A stretch of DNA of 64,000 nucleotides from Drosophila miranda (lineage: Eukaryota; Arthropoda; Insecta; Diptera; Drosophilidae), in contig NC_046674.1 in NCBI RefSeq assembly GCF_003369915.1, forward strand, positions 18,665,657 to 18,729,656, read 5' to 3'. The notes under the pieces are model-generated. The model searched no databases. It saw only the letters and a list, made by a program, of their open reading frames with translations, and had not been told where the DNA came from. Position 1 is the first letter of the stretch. Every line of letters starts with the position of its first letter. The translations under genes and the position numbers were made by a program. Of this stretch, positions 11,421 to 22,357 are shown one piece after another.

Positions 11421-14400
11421 GTATTCGAGAAGGAGATGAGTTTTGGAGGGGGGCGTGGCACGGAAAAGAGATGAATTTACATACGAAAGAGGGCAAACGC
11501 CAGGGGGAACCGAACCTATTGAAAGATCCAGCCAGATATTTTTCTAAAGCTTATATACAGAAAGCGGGTCGATAGATACGGGAAAGAGTATTGTAGAGAG
11601 AGGGGAAGAAAGAGAGAGAGAGAGAGATCACACACACACAAAAGTAAAACCTATATACAAGGATCATAAATATATATACATATATATATATGCATGTACT
11701 ATTAAAGCCCCAGCAGCAGCGGCAGCAACTATTACCAACAGCAGCAGAATAGAGGATTGCCTCATGCTGGAATTTCTACAAGGAACTTGGCTTTAGCTTT
11801 CAGATAAGATTCCGGGGCGAAGGGGAAATACCTTCGGCTTTTATGGCTACTAATTAAAATTAATATTATACGCTCATAAATCATTACAACAGGAAAAACA
11901 AACAAAAAGAACAACAGAGAAGAGAAGAAGAGAACCAGAAGTCGAAAGAAGAAGCAACCCTGGGGTAAACTGATATACTAATGATATCCATTATATAGTT
12001 TTGCAACTGTTATACAGCAACAAAAACACACAAAATATTTGTATGAAATAATTTTTTTTTTTTTGTTATTAAAGAAAAACCTTACGATTACTATTATTAC
12101 TATTAAAGATTTATGAATTTTGTGTACTAATAATTATAGGAATTATAGTTGTTGTTGTTAAAAAAACGGCAAGCTGTTATAAAACAAAAAATGTGTCATT
12201 GCAAAGTAGCGAGAGCAAACGAACGTGTAACTGTAACGAGTAACGAGTAACTGTAGCAAAGAGTAGTGCTAGAAGTAGTTGATGTATGTATGTTTCTGTA
12301 GCAGATCTAGATCTGTAGGAGGCCCGAATAAAACTTAAGGCGAAGTAGAGGCGACGGCGGCAACAACTATTAAAAACTAATAAATTTTATATTTTTTAAG
12401 AAAACAAAATGCTACAAAAACTAAAGCAACACAAAACACACACAACAACAAAAAAAAGACGAAAAAATGCAGCAGCGAAACCACGGAAAAACCAGCAGCA
12501 GTACAGCAAACATTAAAAAAAAAACAAAAACTAAAATTGTTTTCAATTTTAAAAATTAATCTAAAAATAAAAGTAAAAATACAAATTTTATGTCTCATTT
12601 TAAAAACAATTTCACAGCTAAAAAAAAACCTGAATAGAGAAACATCAGAGCAAAGCAAAAAAAAAAACAAAAGAAGAAATGCCAATCAACAAAAGCGAAT
12701 ATACAAAAAAAAAAAAATCTTTCAAGTCTAAAATAAATGTAGAAAAGTTTTTTTTTTTTGAAGGCTTGTTGTGCCTTCTGTTATACTGTTATACACCGAG
12801 AGGAACAAAGAGGTCGCAAAAAGAGAAGAGAAAGAGCTGAGAAATATATAATGTGCTATACGTTGAAGTGTTATACATAAAATATAACTTTTTAAAAACA
12901 AATATTCAACTCAAAATATTTAGAAATCCAATAAGCAATAAGCGAATGAAAAATATTGAACCACGCTGCTACCAAAAAATACAAAAAAAAACAAAAAACT
13001 ACAACAAAAAAATACCACAAGAAATATTCTAAAACGAAACTGTTATACGCATAAGAATGGGGGTAAGAACCAAAAGAACAATAACTGTTTGAGGAGATTG
13101 GAGAGCAAAGGAGAAGATCGATGAATAGTAATAAAGAAATTGCCATACATTTTAACAAATTCTCTAAGATATCTTATGATATATTCCTTAAATCAGGCGG
13201 AAGCACATGTGGCGCTGTTTATAATCTGTTTTAACGAAACACTGCTCTAAAACCCATCGATCAAGACCCGATAGAGCAGATAGTGGGAAACCTCACTCTT
13301 TCAGACTTAAAATGTTGCATTTATCGGTAGAGCTGGAGCTCTACATTCGAGGGCTCTTCGTGGGTGTCGTGCGCCTCCGCTTGCTGGGGACAGAGCATGA
13401 CTCCGAGGCATAGAAAACCTTCTCGGAGCCCCCATTTGATTAGCCTAATCAATACAATAGCCCAGGGGGCTGGCTGTAAGTTGAGTTATGTATGAACATT
13501 ACTAATTGTAGAGGCCACACGGCCGTATCGAGTATCGATATCGCCTATCAATCTACTAGTCTATGGCCAAACACTTGGGTCGCTGCTATCGGCCGCTATT
13601 TATACGAATGGCCCGAGAGACCAGACCAAGTGCTACGAAAACAGCAATAAAACTGACATGTTCAACGAAAGGGGAGGCAGGAGAGTGAGAGAGCAACAGC
13701 CACAGCGACAGCGACTGAAACCCAATCAGTTTGTCAATTCCAGGCACTTGATATGTCTATAGAGATATATACGACCCGTGCAAGTGGTTCGATTAACCAT
13801 AAGGGCAGAAGATCCCTTTTTGTCGCATGATTCTTGCACTTCAAATAGGGAATGCAATTCTCAAAACTGATTAATAATTAGTTTTCATGACAAATCCAGG
13901 CCGAGTAGTAGCGTAGCTGTGTATAGGAGTGCAGTGTGGAACCACCACAGCTTGGACTCTGCCTCAGCTCTCGTTTTGATAAGCGTGCAAAACCAACGAC
14001 AAACAACAAGACGGAAGCCACTTGTGCAGCTGATTATAGAAGGGGTAAATGCAACGCCAGCGGCACCACCAACTCCACAAATGGGCAGGGGACCAACAGG
14101 CAAAGCCAAAGCCAAAGCCACTACTGGCCTAGCAACAGCTAGACGTGCGATATACTGCCTGATGACAATGTTGTTTATTTCTGTGGCTCATGTGACGGGG
14201 CAGTGGCTCGGCGGCTCCACTTCACCTGCCATAACAGACACACTCCATCGAACGACCGTAAGCTGAGTAGAGCAGCCGCGGCACCAGTGGCAGCGGAGCA
14301 GCGTGAAAAGCAAGAGTAAGCAAAAAAAAGTAAAACAACAACAGAAAAACAAACTGCATATGAACACGACGTTATCGAAGGCATGCCATGACAAATTCCA

Positions 14401-14809
14401 AAATACAAATGGAAAATGCAATAAAATATAAAAGAGAACTGAAAAGAGAAGCCCGAGCAAGCCGAAGCTTGGATATGCTGCCCGAAGATGGGAAAGTCCA
14501 AGTCTTAGGCCTTACAAGTGGCTCTGCCACATCGATGCACCCCATAGGAAGGGGCATTATCATTGAGTGGAACAATTAAATTCTTATCATCGAACAAATT
14601 GAGTTTAGATTATGAAAAAGTGATTCGCCTCCCACTTGGCAGTAACTGAAAATGGGAACAACTCGAAAAAATAAACACAGAAAGAGCCAGCCATGAATGA
14701 TATTGAGACCCACTGTATGTATACCCCACAAATAGTGTCAACAAAAAGCATTTGCATTCCATAATCTATTATTGCAACAATTGTCTGTGTGGTGTGGTGT
14801 TGCACTCAC
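11421..14809. other. Transporter 3' region and intergenic or intronic DNA
   Basis: AT-rich sequence after the transporter stop codon. The first ~900-1700 bp are probably its 3' untranslated region: AATAAA at 12327-12332 and 13130-13135, A-runs and GA runs around 11607-11628. Four copies of CTGTTATAC occur between 12007 and 13048. From about 13.2 kb to 14.8 kb no exon is recognised. If the Q-rich minus-strand gene at 14810-16642 continues leftwards, this whole stretch would lie inside one of its introns. Confidence 0.5.
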
Positions 14810-16642
14810 CCAGCTGATCCTGATGCGCCGGCGGCGGCGGCGGTGGCTGCTGCTGCTGCTGTTGCTGTGGTGTCGGTGTGGGGGCTTGCGATGGCTGCGC
14901 CTGAATCATTTGCTGTGGCTGCTGTTCGATGGCCACTGTTGTCGGTTGCTGCCATTCCTGCCCCGCCTGCCACTGTGGCGGTGGAGGCAACATGGCTGCT
15001 GGTCCGGCTATTGGTATTGGGGCTTGCCATTCCACTGGAATGGCTCCAGGCGGTGCAACACCGCATTCAGATAGCTCATCCACGTACTAAAAGCCAAACG
15101 GAAAGAAAATTAAGAAAACGAAGGTGAAATCGAAGGAATCATCGCTAACCTGTTGGGCTGGACCAGCTCCCGGGTGAATGGTCTGCAGGGAGGCCATCTG
15201 TCCATCGTCGTAGATTTGCATGACGCTCATTTGGTGCTGCATCTCATGGATCGACGCCTCGTAGACGGAACAGCTGGGGCTCAGCATGCTGCCCGTTTCC
15301 GAGGAGGGCAGCGAGAAGCTGTTGTGGTTGAGCTCATCCCCGAGAGTAGGGGCCCCATTTGGATGCGAGACCTGCTGCTGCTGCTGCTGTTGTTGCTGTT
15401 GCTGAAGCACGTCGGCGTACTCCTCCGCGTACATGGGGCCGGCATGCCAGATCTGTGGCATGCCTCCATCCGGCTGCTGGCCACGCTCATCTATGCCGCC
15501 CGCCTGGCTGCCATCCTCGGGCACGTATTGGTACTCCTGTTGTGGGATGAGATGCTGGTAGACGTAGCCTCCCATGCAGTTGTACATGGCAGCCGGATTG
15601 TACATCATCGGCATGTAAAGCGGGGGGCCGGTGGCCTGCTGGGCAGCCGCTGCTGCGGCCGCGTTGGGCGGACCCTGCAGGGCCGCATGCTGCGGTGCAA
15701 AATAGGTAGCGGGATACGGCCCGTAGGTGTAGTGATGGGGCGCGTAGTAGGGAACGGGCTGCATTTGACCTTCGGGCGGTCCGGCAACCAGCTGATGGTC
15801 CGGCTGGAGCTGCATGTTGGGCGTCCCGGCGCCGCCGCCGTCCGGCTGCAGTTGTTGCTGTGGGGCCAGAGAAATCAGCTGTTGTTGCTGCTGCTGCTGC
15901 TGTTGTTGTTGTTGCAGGTGACGTGGTCCGTGGTAGTCATTGCGTCTCAGCCCACCTCCGCCACGGGCGCGCCCACGTGCACGTCCACGGCCACCCATGC
16001 CAGGATTATGCGGATTGGGACTGACTCCCTGGGCAGCCAAATTAATAGGCAATGGCTGCAGTTGTTGCATCAGCGGATTACCCTGCAGAGATAGCAATAA
16101 GAATAGTTAGTGGGGAAATTCATTTTATAGCTGTTTCGCGTCTGATCACTCACCTGCTGGTCCTGTGGCATGTCCCCGTGGGCCATGTAGTGGGCCTGTC
16201 CTCCTCCGGGTATGTAGGCGGGAACCGAGTGCGACCAGCCATGCAGATTCACATTGGCAGTGACATTGTTCACATAGACGTTGCTCGGAATGGGTGCCTG
16301 GAGCATGGCTGGAGCATAGTGGCCGCCCGCATGCGGATGTCCTCCATGGGCGGGCATGTAAACTTGGTTGTATATCGGCTGTCCGGTGGGTGTGAAGGCC
16401 TGGACGGGTGCCGCCATCACGTTATTATTGTTGTTTCCGGCGGGAGACACCACACTATTATTGTTATTGTTGCTGCTAGGAGGCTGCGGCGTGGATGGAT
16501 TCGACACGGGTGTGGTTGCAGCAACTGGCGGTGGCTGCGGCTGTGCTGCTGCTGCTGCTCCGGCTGCTGCGGGTGCCGCAGTGCCAGCTCCGACCGATGA
16601 TGGCGGTGCCGCTGCCTGCTGCGGCTGTGTTTTCTGCGCCAT
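14810..16642 (-). CDS. Q/P/G-rich protein, N-terminal exons (partial)
   Basis: Three in-phase exons on the minus strand: 16642-16154 (163 codons), 16082-15150 (311 codons) and 15086-14810 (ends in phase 1 at a GTGAGT donor), giving at least 566 residues. The N-terminus is A/P/Q/N-rich. Later come an RG-rich patch (GRGRARGRARGGGG), several polyglutamine runs, and a Y/H/P-rich low-complexity body. No folded domain is visible. RG and Q/Y-rich composition is typical of RNA-binding or granule proteins, which is an inference. No further exon can be recognised to the left, so the gene may continue beyond the window, with the transporter lying in an intron, or end just past 14810 by intron retention. 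A LARP4-type protein, whose La module would lie downstream, was considered but not established. Promoter motifs sit at 18094-18166. Confidence 0.7.
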
Positions 16643-18093
16643 TCTTTGGGAACCTCAAGTACTTGGCTTGCTCCGTTGTTTGTTCGTTTTGGAGGGGTGA
16701 AATGAGTCTCAAGATTCGCTGCAGGCGTCAAACATTGAAGATTCGGTTTGCTGTGTAACGTACGAATGAAAGAGAGAAAAAACACATCAACGAAATGCAG
16801 GTTTGAGGTTACGGAGAGTCCCCGCTACCGGAACATTTGCGCCGCCAGCGGTCTGGCAACTCTGCACAGCTGTCTTGGAGTAATAAAAAAATCAAATAAA
16901 CAGACCTAAGGGCGGCGGAGAGCAAGAGGCCATGCCGTACGGCAGCGGTGCATCGGTTTCCCGGACTATGATCAAAAGTGTACCATAATTAAAACAACAA
17001 TAAAACCACCATGCGGCCGCGGCGGCGTTCAGACTTTGTTTTTTCTATTCACTATTAAACTTTCATGCCACACACACTCCCTCCCCAATTAGAGATGAGC
17101 GAAAAAAAAGTCACTGATATCGGAGTGTGTAACAGGTTCGGTTCAAAGGGTTATATTTTTTAAATATTCTGCAAGTAATTTAATTAAAATGGGAATTACA
17201 TACAAACACCGCTTCACTTGTGCTGCGATTGGGAGTACACTTATTTATAGTAGAATAGCACCCATTTGGTGGCAAATCACATCTGTCACTGTCGCTCCAC
17301 CGGACTCGCAGAATCGCAGCATTACTCATCTCTGCCAAACACAACACACACGAACAGAAACATGCACGAACACGCACAGAAACACACAAATACACATGTG
17401 CGCGCGTATGCCTGTGTAATAAAGGAAATTAGAAAATATCTTCAGTGGCAGAAGAAAGGCGACACTTGCCACCAGCTTGAATCCGAGTGTCGAAATTCTA
17501 GCTAATTCGAGACGTCTGCTTCTTCAGGCGGCATGTTCTAGCTTTAGCTTTATGTAAATGTAGCCAGGCAAAAGCCAGGCGGTCGTCGCCGGATTCAACG
17601 TCCAATGGCGACCGAAGAACACGTTGAAACGAGAAAAGAGAACGCTGAGCGCTGAGGAATGCGAGGCGGCGGCATAGCGAACAAGAGGGCGTGGAGGGGA
17701 GGAGGCTGGGTGGAGAAGGGAAATGAGTAGTTTATCGAACGTACCTTTTGTTGAGTCGCCAATTGAAATCAATTTCGTAGCAATTTGATCATATTTTATG
17801 CGTGCGGGCGGCCAAATGCGGCACTGAGATGGCCTGGTGGCTGCTGGCTGGTGTCGCGGCGGCTCTCTCGTTCGCTGGCTCTCTTCTTTTTCTAATGACA
17901 CGACCACGACGATAATTCCGCAACTCTTTACACGCTTCTACTTCGTTGCTCCAATTAACAATGTTTTTCCACCGACGGCCACCGCACACGCACAAGCACT
18001 TGGTATGTGTTAGCACAGTACTTTATTATCAATTGAGATTAAATTTTATTTAAATTTATTTTTTGTGCAACAAACGGATTTATTGTTCTTTAG

Positions 18094-18166
18094 CAGTGTG
18101 ACCGCGGACTTAAGGACTTAAAATATACGGTCTGACCTCAGAAATATACCGTAAATATACTAACGA
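18094..18166 (-). promoter_or_regulatory. Motif 1 / motif 6 core-promoter block
   Basis: Read on the minus strand, the block holds GTTAGTATATTT (18164-18153, exact match to Drosophila core-promoter motif 6, KTYRGTATWTTT), further GTATATTT copies, and CGGTCACACTG (18104-18094, exact match to motif 1, YGGTCACACTR). This pair marks TATA-less, broadly expressed fly promoters. Orientation and order point leftwards, so it most likely drives the Q-rich gene whose start codon is at 16642. Confidence 0.6.
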
Positions 18167-18436
18167 ATTATTTGCAATCAAGTTGCATCATATTCGTCGT
18201 TTTTGATATTCGGTTATTACAATAAGCTAAGACCCTCTGCTCTTAACTGATAGCTTAATCCGATTATTAAATTAATTTCCTACAAGATTGGTTGAATTTA
18301 AGTTTTCCTCTTTATTGCATTGCTTATAAAATAAGGTTTAAGCAAAACCGGTCAACAACAATTTAACTACATTTTCATGTAATTAACAAAAGCGTGTACG
18401 TTTCAAAAATTGTTGACCGTTTTTTTGTCATAAAAG

Positions 18437-18639
18437 CCTCATGGAAGCGCCTGTGTGAAAAACTTCCGTTATTCACTTTTTGACATGCCTTTTTTCGACA
18501 TTTTCGAAAAAATTGTGATTTTGATGCCAAGCGATCAGGAATTCGATGCTGATTACGAATTAATATTCGATGTGACCTGGGACATGTCCCAAATTGGCAT
18601 TTTTACACGGTATCTTAATTGGTGCATTGCACAAGAGGG
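18437..18639 (+). other. Possible orphan coding exon (unrecognised)
   Basis: A frame opens at 18434 and runs through 18639, bounded on the left by a T-rich stretch ending in AAAAG and on the right by a good donor (GAGG|GTGAGT). The translation contains PSDQEFDADYELIFDVTWD, acidic and hydrophobic rather than simple sequence. There is no in-frame ATG before the internal Met codons, and no partner exon was found. I do not recognise the protein. It could be a small lineage-specific gene, a decayed exon or chance. Confidence 0.2.
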
Positions 18640-19744
18640 TGAGTCCCTAACACGTCTTAAAATATACTGGAAAATACTACTAAAAGTATAAATTTGCAAG
18701 GTGTGTGAGCTAGACAGTGTGTCACGAAAATCAGTGTAACCTCGGACTTAACGATAAGACATCGATGTATAAGAAATCTGCCAGACCGTATGGCTGCAGG
18801 GTATACCTTGAGTTGGCAGCGCTAACATTCAAATTTCAATTTGACCTTAAAAAATTTAAATTTCTGAGGACTTAAGAAGACTTTTCTTGATTTAGACACA
18901 CACATTGTTTTTATTGACTTGATATTAATCTTGCAATGAACAGTATTATAAAATGCAACGTTTTTTTTGTGGGTTACAGGTTGCCGTCACAGCTAATTCC
19001 ATCATTTTGAATTAGTGGGTTTTTTTTTTTCCAAAAACACTTATTGAACAAGAAACGCGTTGTCTTAAAAATTAACATCCAGATATATAAACATACATAT
19101 TAATTAGGTACATTGTAATGCAACAAATCGTTAATGTTTTGCTGAGACCAAAAAAATTCACGTGCCGAGTGCTTCAACTGTTGGCAGATATTAATTACTT
19201 GATTGCTTTTTCCATTAAATGTGTGTTTGCCCTCTCGATTCCGTAGGTTTTTTCTTTCTTTCTTCTTTTTGTTTTGCCTAATCAGTCTTTGCTATAAGCT
19301 GATTGTACATTTTTTACAGGGTAGATGCTGTTCTATGACAATTTAATGAAAACTAACATCCAAATAAGTAATGGTAATGGTAATAGTTATAACGACATAG
19401 TAGTATCTCGATACTCTAACAATAGGAAGACTACGGAGTAGTACGGTATACATATGTACGGTATGCTCAGGCAACAAGTAGTATATATAATAGACATCGT
19501 TATGATTCCTTAGTTCTTAGTTCTTTTAGTCGATTAACGATTGCTGGATTGCTGTGGGAGTGGGTAGATACAGAACCAGTCCGTGTGTGGGGGAGGTATA
19601 ACACTTATCTAAATACGATCTAACAAGAGACGACACACACATACAATACAATACAATACAATACAAATATACATCAATTTCTAAAGTAATTGTCGATGGC
19701 TGCTGTTTTACATATGCGCAATTCCCGCGGGCATCCTACGGATC

Positions 19745-22357
19745 CTAGGGATCAATTTTGCCAAGCTCTATATCCTTTTTAGGGGCAGAGTCAGCGGCAG
19801 GGACAGGTGACTGTGGTGGTGGTGGTGGCTCTTCCACATCTATGGAGTTCTCCCGCTCTGTTATCTCGGGCATCTTCAACGAGAAACTGCTTAGTTTCCG
19901 CTCTGCCGATCCCAGCGAACTCTGTGAGTCCGCCTTCAGCAGCGTGGAGCGCCGTTCGTTGATCACTTTGAGGGAATCGTACATCTGATCATCGGCACTG
20001 CCAGTGCCCTTGGCCAATCCCCGTTCCATGGAGCGGGCATGGAACACAGAGTCATCCAACTCGCTAGCCACCGCCGCCTTGGGCCTGTAGAACTGCCGAG
20101 AGCTGTTGCTGCGAAACAGTGGGACAGCAGCTATCGTCTTCTGTTGATTCTGCTTCTGTTGATTCTGATTCTGATTCGGATTCTCCTCTTGCTCGCTGCG
20201 AGAGAGAGGCAGAAAGTCCGGGCGCACCTTCTTCGGAGGCAGGCTGCTCGGGTGATGCTCCAGTGCCAGCACCTCATCGTAGGACCTATCCTCGGCCTGT
20301 TCAAGGCTCTCCTCCGGCACGGCGGGCTCCATGCTCGACTGCCCCGACAGCTGACGGACAGGAGGCGGTGGCTCCGAGCACACAGACAATTGGCTTCTAA
20401 GCGAAAAGGAGATACAAGCGTGAGTTTTCATAGTACCCTATCAAAAGGTGTCAAAGTCTCATTGCGCACCGAAAATCCTTATCCACCGATGGCGTGGCCG
20501 AGGGTCCGGAGCTGTAGCGCTTTGGTGAGCGCAGTATTGACTTGGGAATCACCTCCGGGCTGTGCAGATCGACCTGAACGCGCCTCGACTCAATGCTGGA
20601 AGTGCGACTAGCCACCGACGCACAGCGAGCCGTCCAGCGGCCACTGTACGAGGAATCCGACATGGTGGAATTGCTGCAAGAAATCATCAGATCAGTAAAA
20701 GGGCTTCCAAATCTGCGCTTTAGTATCTTTACCGCCTGTTCCCAAGAGGACTACGTCCCTCCTCCTGCTCGATGGGACGCTGGCGGGATAGGACATGCCG
20801 CTTGGCCGTGTCCGAGCGTTTGTTCCGCTCGCTGCGCTTTTCGGCGCTGGAGATGGCGACAGCCGCATGGGCATGGCCACTGCCGCCATCAAAAGAGGAG
20901 GCCTGCCAGTACACCCGACCCGCTGCCGGGGGCTGCAGCAAGGAGCACTCTCGTGTGGCCCGCTGGATAAGGCTCGAGGAGTTGCTAATGATGCGAGTCG
21001 AAGAGGAGGAGGAAGCGGCGGCGGCAGACGGGCCTGGGCCTGCCCAGGGACGCCCCTGGCGCACTCTCCTCACGCTGCTGCTTGCCGACGACGACGAGGG
21101 TTTCGGGTGGTGTCGTTGGTTGTGGTCGTGGTGATGGTGATGCGAGTGCCGGTGGTGGTGGCGCCGATGGCGTTTCGTGCAGCACGGACCCGTGTGCAGC
21201 AGCGTGTCCAGCGGCGTCGTCGTCATCAGGTGGTGGTAGTGGTGCAGTGAGAGCAAATTGGAGGGATTAGTGGCGGCGTTGGTGGTGGTGGTGGTGGTGT
21301 TGGAGGTGTATTCAAGGAGATTGGCATGATCATGAGCATGAGCATGAGCGGTGGCAGCGGCATGGATGGTGGACAGATCGGGCACTGATCCAGTGCATGT
21401 GAGGCGGCGCAACTGCGGCGAAAAGCGTGTGGATTGGCGACTGGCAAGGTGGCGAGGTGGCGAGGCGATGGATGATGCAAAGAGAGAGGAATGGGAAGAG
21501 GTGGAAGATTAGCCAATTGTGTTTGAAAGATTCTCTGCTACAAATTTCCACTCCGCAATGAAGTTCTCCGAATGGTTTATGGCGCTTGCGCTGTCTGTGA
21601 ATACCTGAGGGACTTGGAGAATTTCACCAACTCCGCGGTCAGTGCCTCCCTATCGAAGGGCTGCTGCTGCTGCTGTTGCTGCAGCTGCTGGTGATGCGGA
21701 TGCGTGGCAGAGAGTATGGCTGCCTGTGGCTGCTGGTGGGGATCGCCCGGCGATGAGCGGAACACCCCGAAATGCTGATCCCAGCGCGTGGATTGGTATT
21801 GGGCACCTGCCAGAGGAAACACGAGATTAAAATATACCTTAAGGGCGACGCAAGTCCGTACCCATTCCCCGTCGCTGTGAAGCGGATGATCCCTGATTAC
21901 TCCGCGTTGGATTCTTGCTGCTGCCTCCTCCTCCTCCGGCACGTAGTCGTGCCGGCACCACCTTCGCAGCCGAGTCGCGTGCCTCGAAGGTCATCACACA
22001 GGAGGCCACCACAATGAAGCCCCCAAAGCCCATCACAATGGGCCCCACATACGCAAAGTTGTTCAGATGGAAGCCCTTCAGGTCGTTCTTCACGCGCACC
22101 GTCACATTGCCCCGCAGCTCCGACCCCATCGACAGGTGATCCGCATAGTAGCCCAGGGTGGCCATTCCGGCGCCCAAGAGCATCAGCGTCAGGCCCAGGA
22201 TCAGAGCCCGACAGGCATGCCACAAGCACTTTGAGGACATTTTTCCTCTGACCACCTGCACATTCCATGTGGCTCCGGAGGCGGGATGCGCCCGTCGTAG
22301 GTTCCCCAGGGAGTGCTTCCGCTTGATTGTGCCGCCGCCGGCGCGACGGGATGGCAT
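19745..22357 (-). CDS. TMEM200-family transmembrane protein
   Basis: Five coding exons, all in phase: 22357-21862, 21806-21605, 21440-20733, 20673-20470 and 20396-19745, giving 753 residues. The N-terminal part matches the TMEM200A/B/C pattern: a basic stretch, then VVRGKM leading into a first hydrophobic helix (ALILGLTLMLLGAGMATLGYY), a short N-glycosylatable loop with NVT, a second helix starting VGPIVMGFGGF, then a cytosolic tail of about 580 residues. The tail has polyQ, polyH and polyT runs, an RRLTCTGSVPDLS element like the tail motif of vertebrate TMEM200, and many S/P-rich blocks. Molecular function is unknown for the family. The start is the first ATG of the conserved exon. Frame joins such as R-N-S-T across exons 3-4 confirm the splice choices. 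Confidence 0.85.

Larger units (their letters stand above)
16643..19744. other. 5' leader and promoter of the Q-rich gene, then intergenic DNA
   Basis: From 16643 to about 18050 this is the probable 5' untranslated region, or leader intron, of the minus-strand Q-rich gene, ending at a motif 1/motif 6 promoter block. From 18.2 to 19.7 kb the DNA is AT-rich, with one possible plus-strand exon (18437-18639) and probable 3' untranslated sequence of the TMEM200-like gene nearest 19744. No RNA gene was recognised. Confidence 0.5.

Noticed and set aside
15153-16094. 313-codon plus-strand frame
   Set aside because: It is the antisense shadow of the Q-rich exon 2; CAG/GGC-rich coding DNA commonly leaves open antisense frames, and it has no splice or homology support.
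18348-18420. Inverted repeat CGGTCAACAA...TTGTTGACCG
   Set aside because: Only about 10-13 paired bases with a long AT-rich loop. Too weak to call a hairpin RNA or an insertion end.
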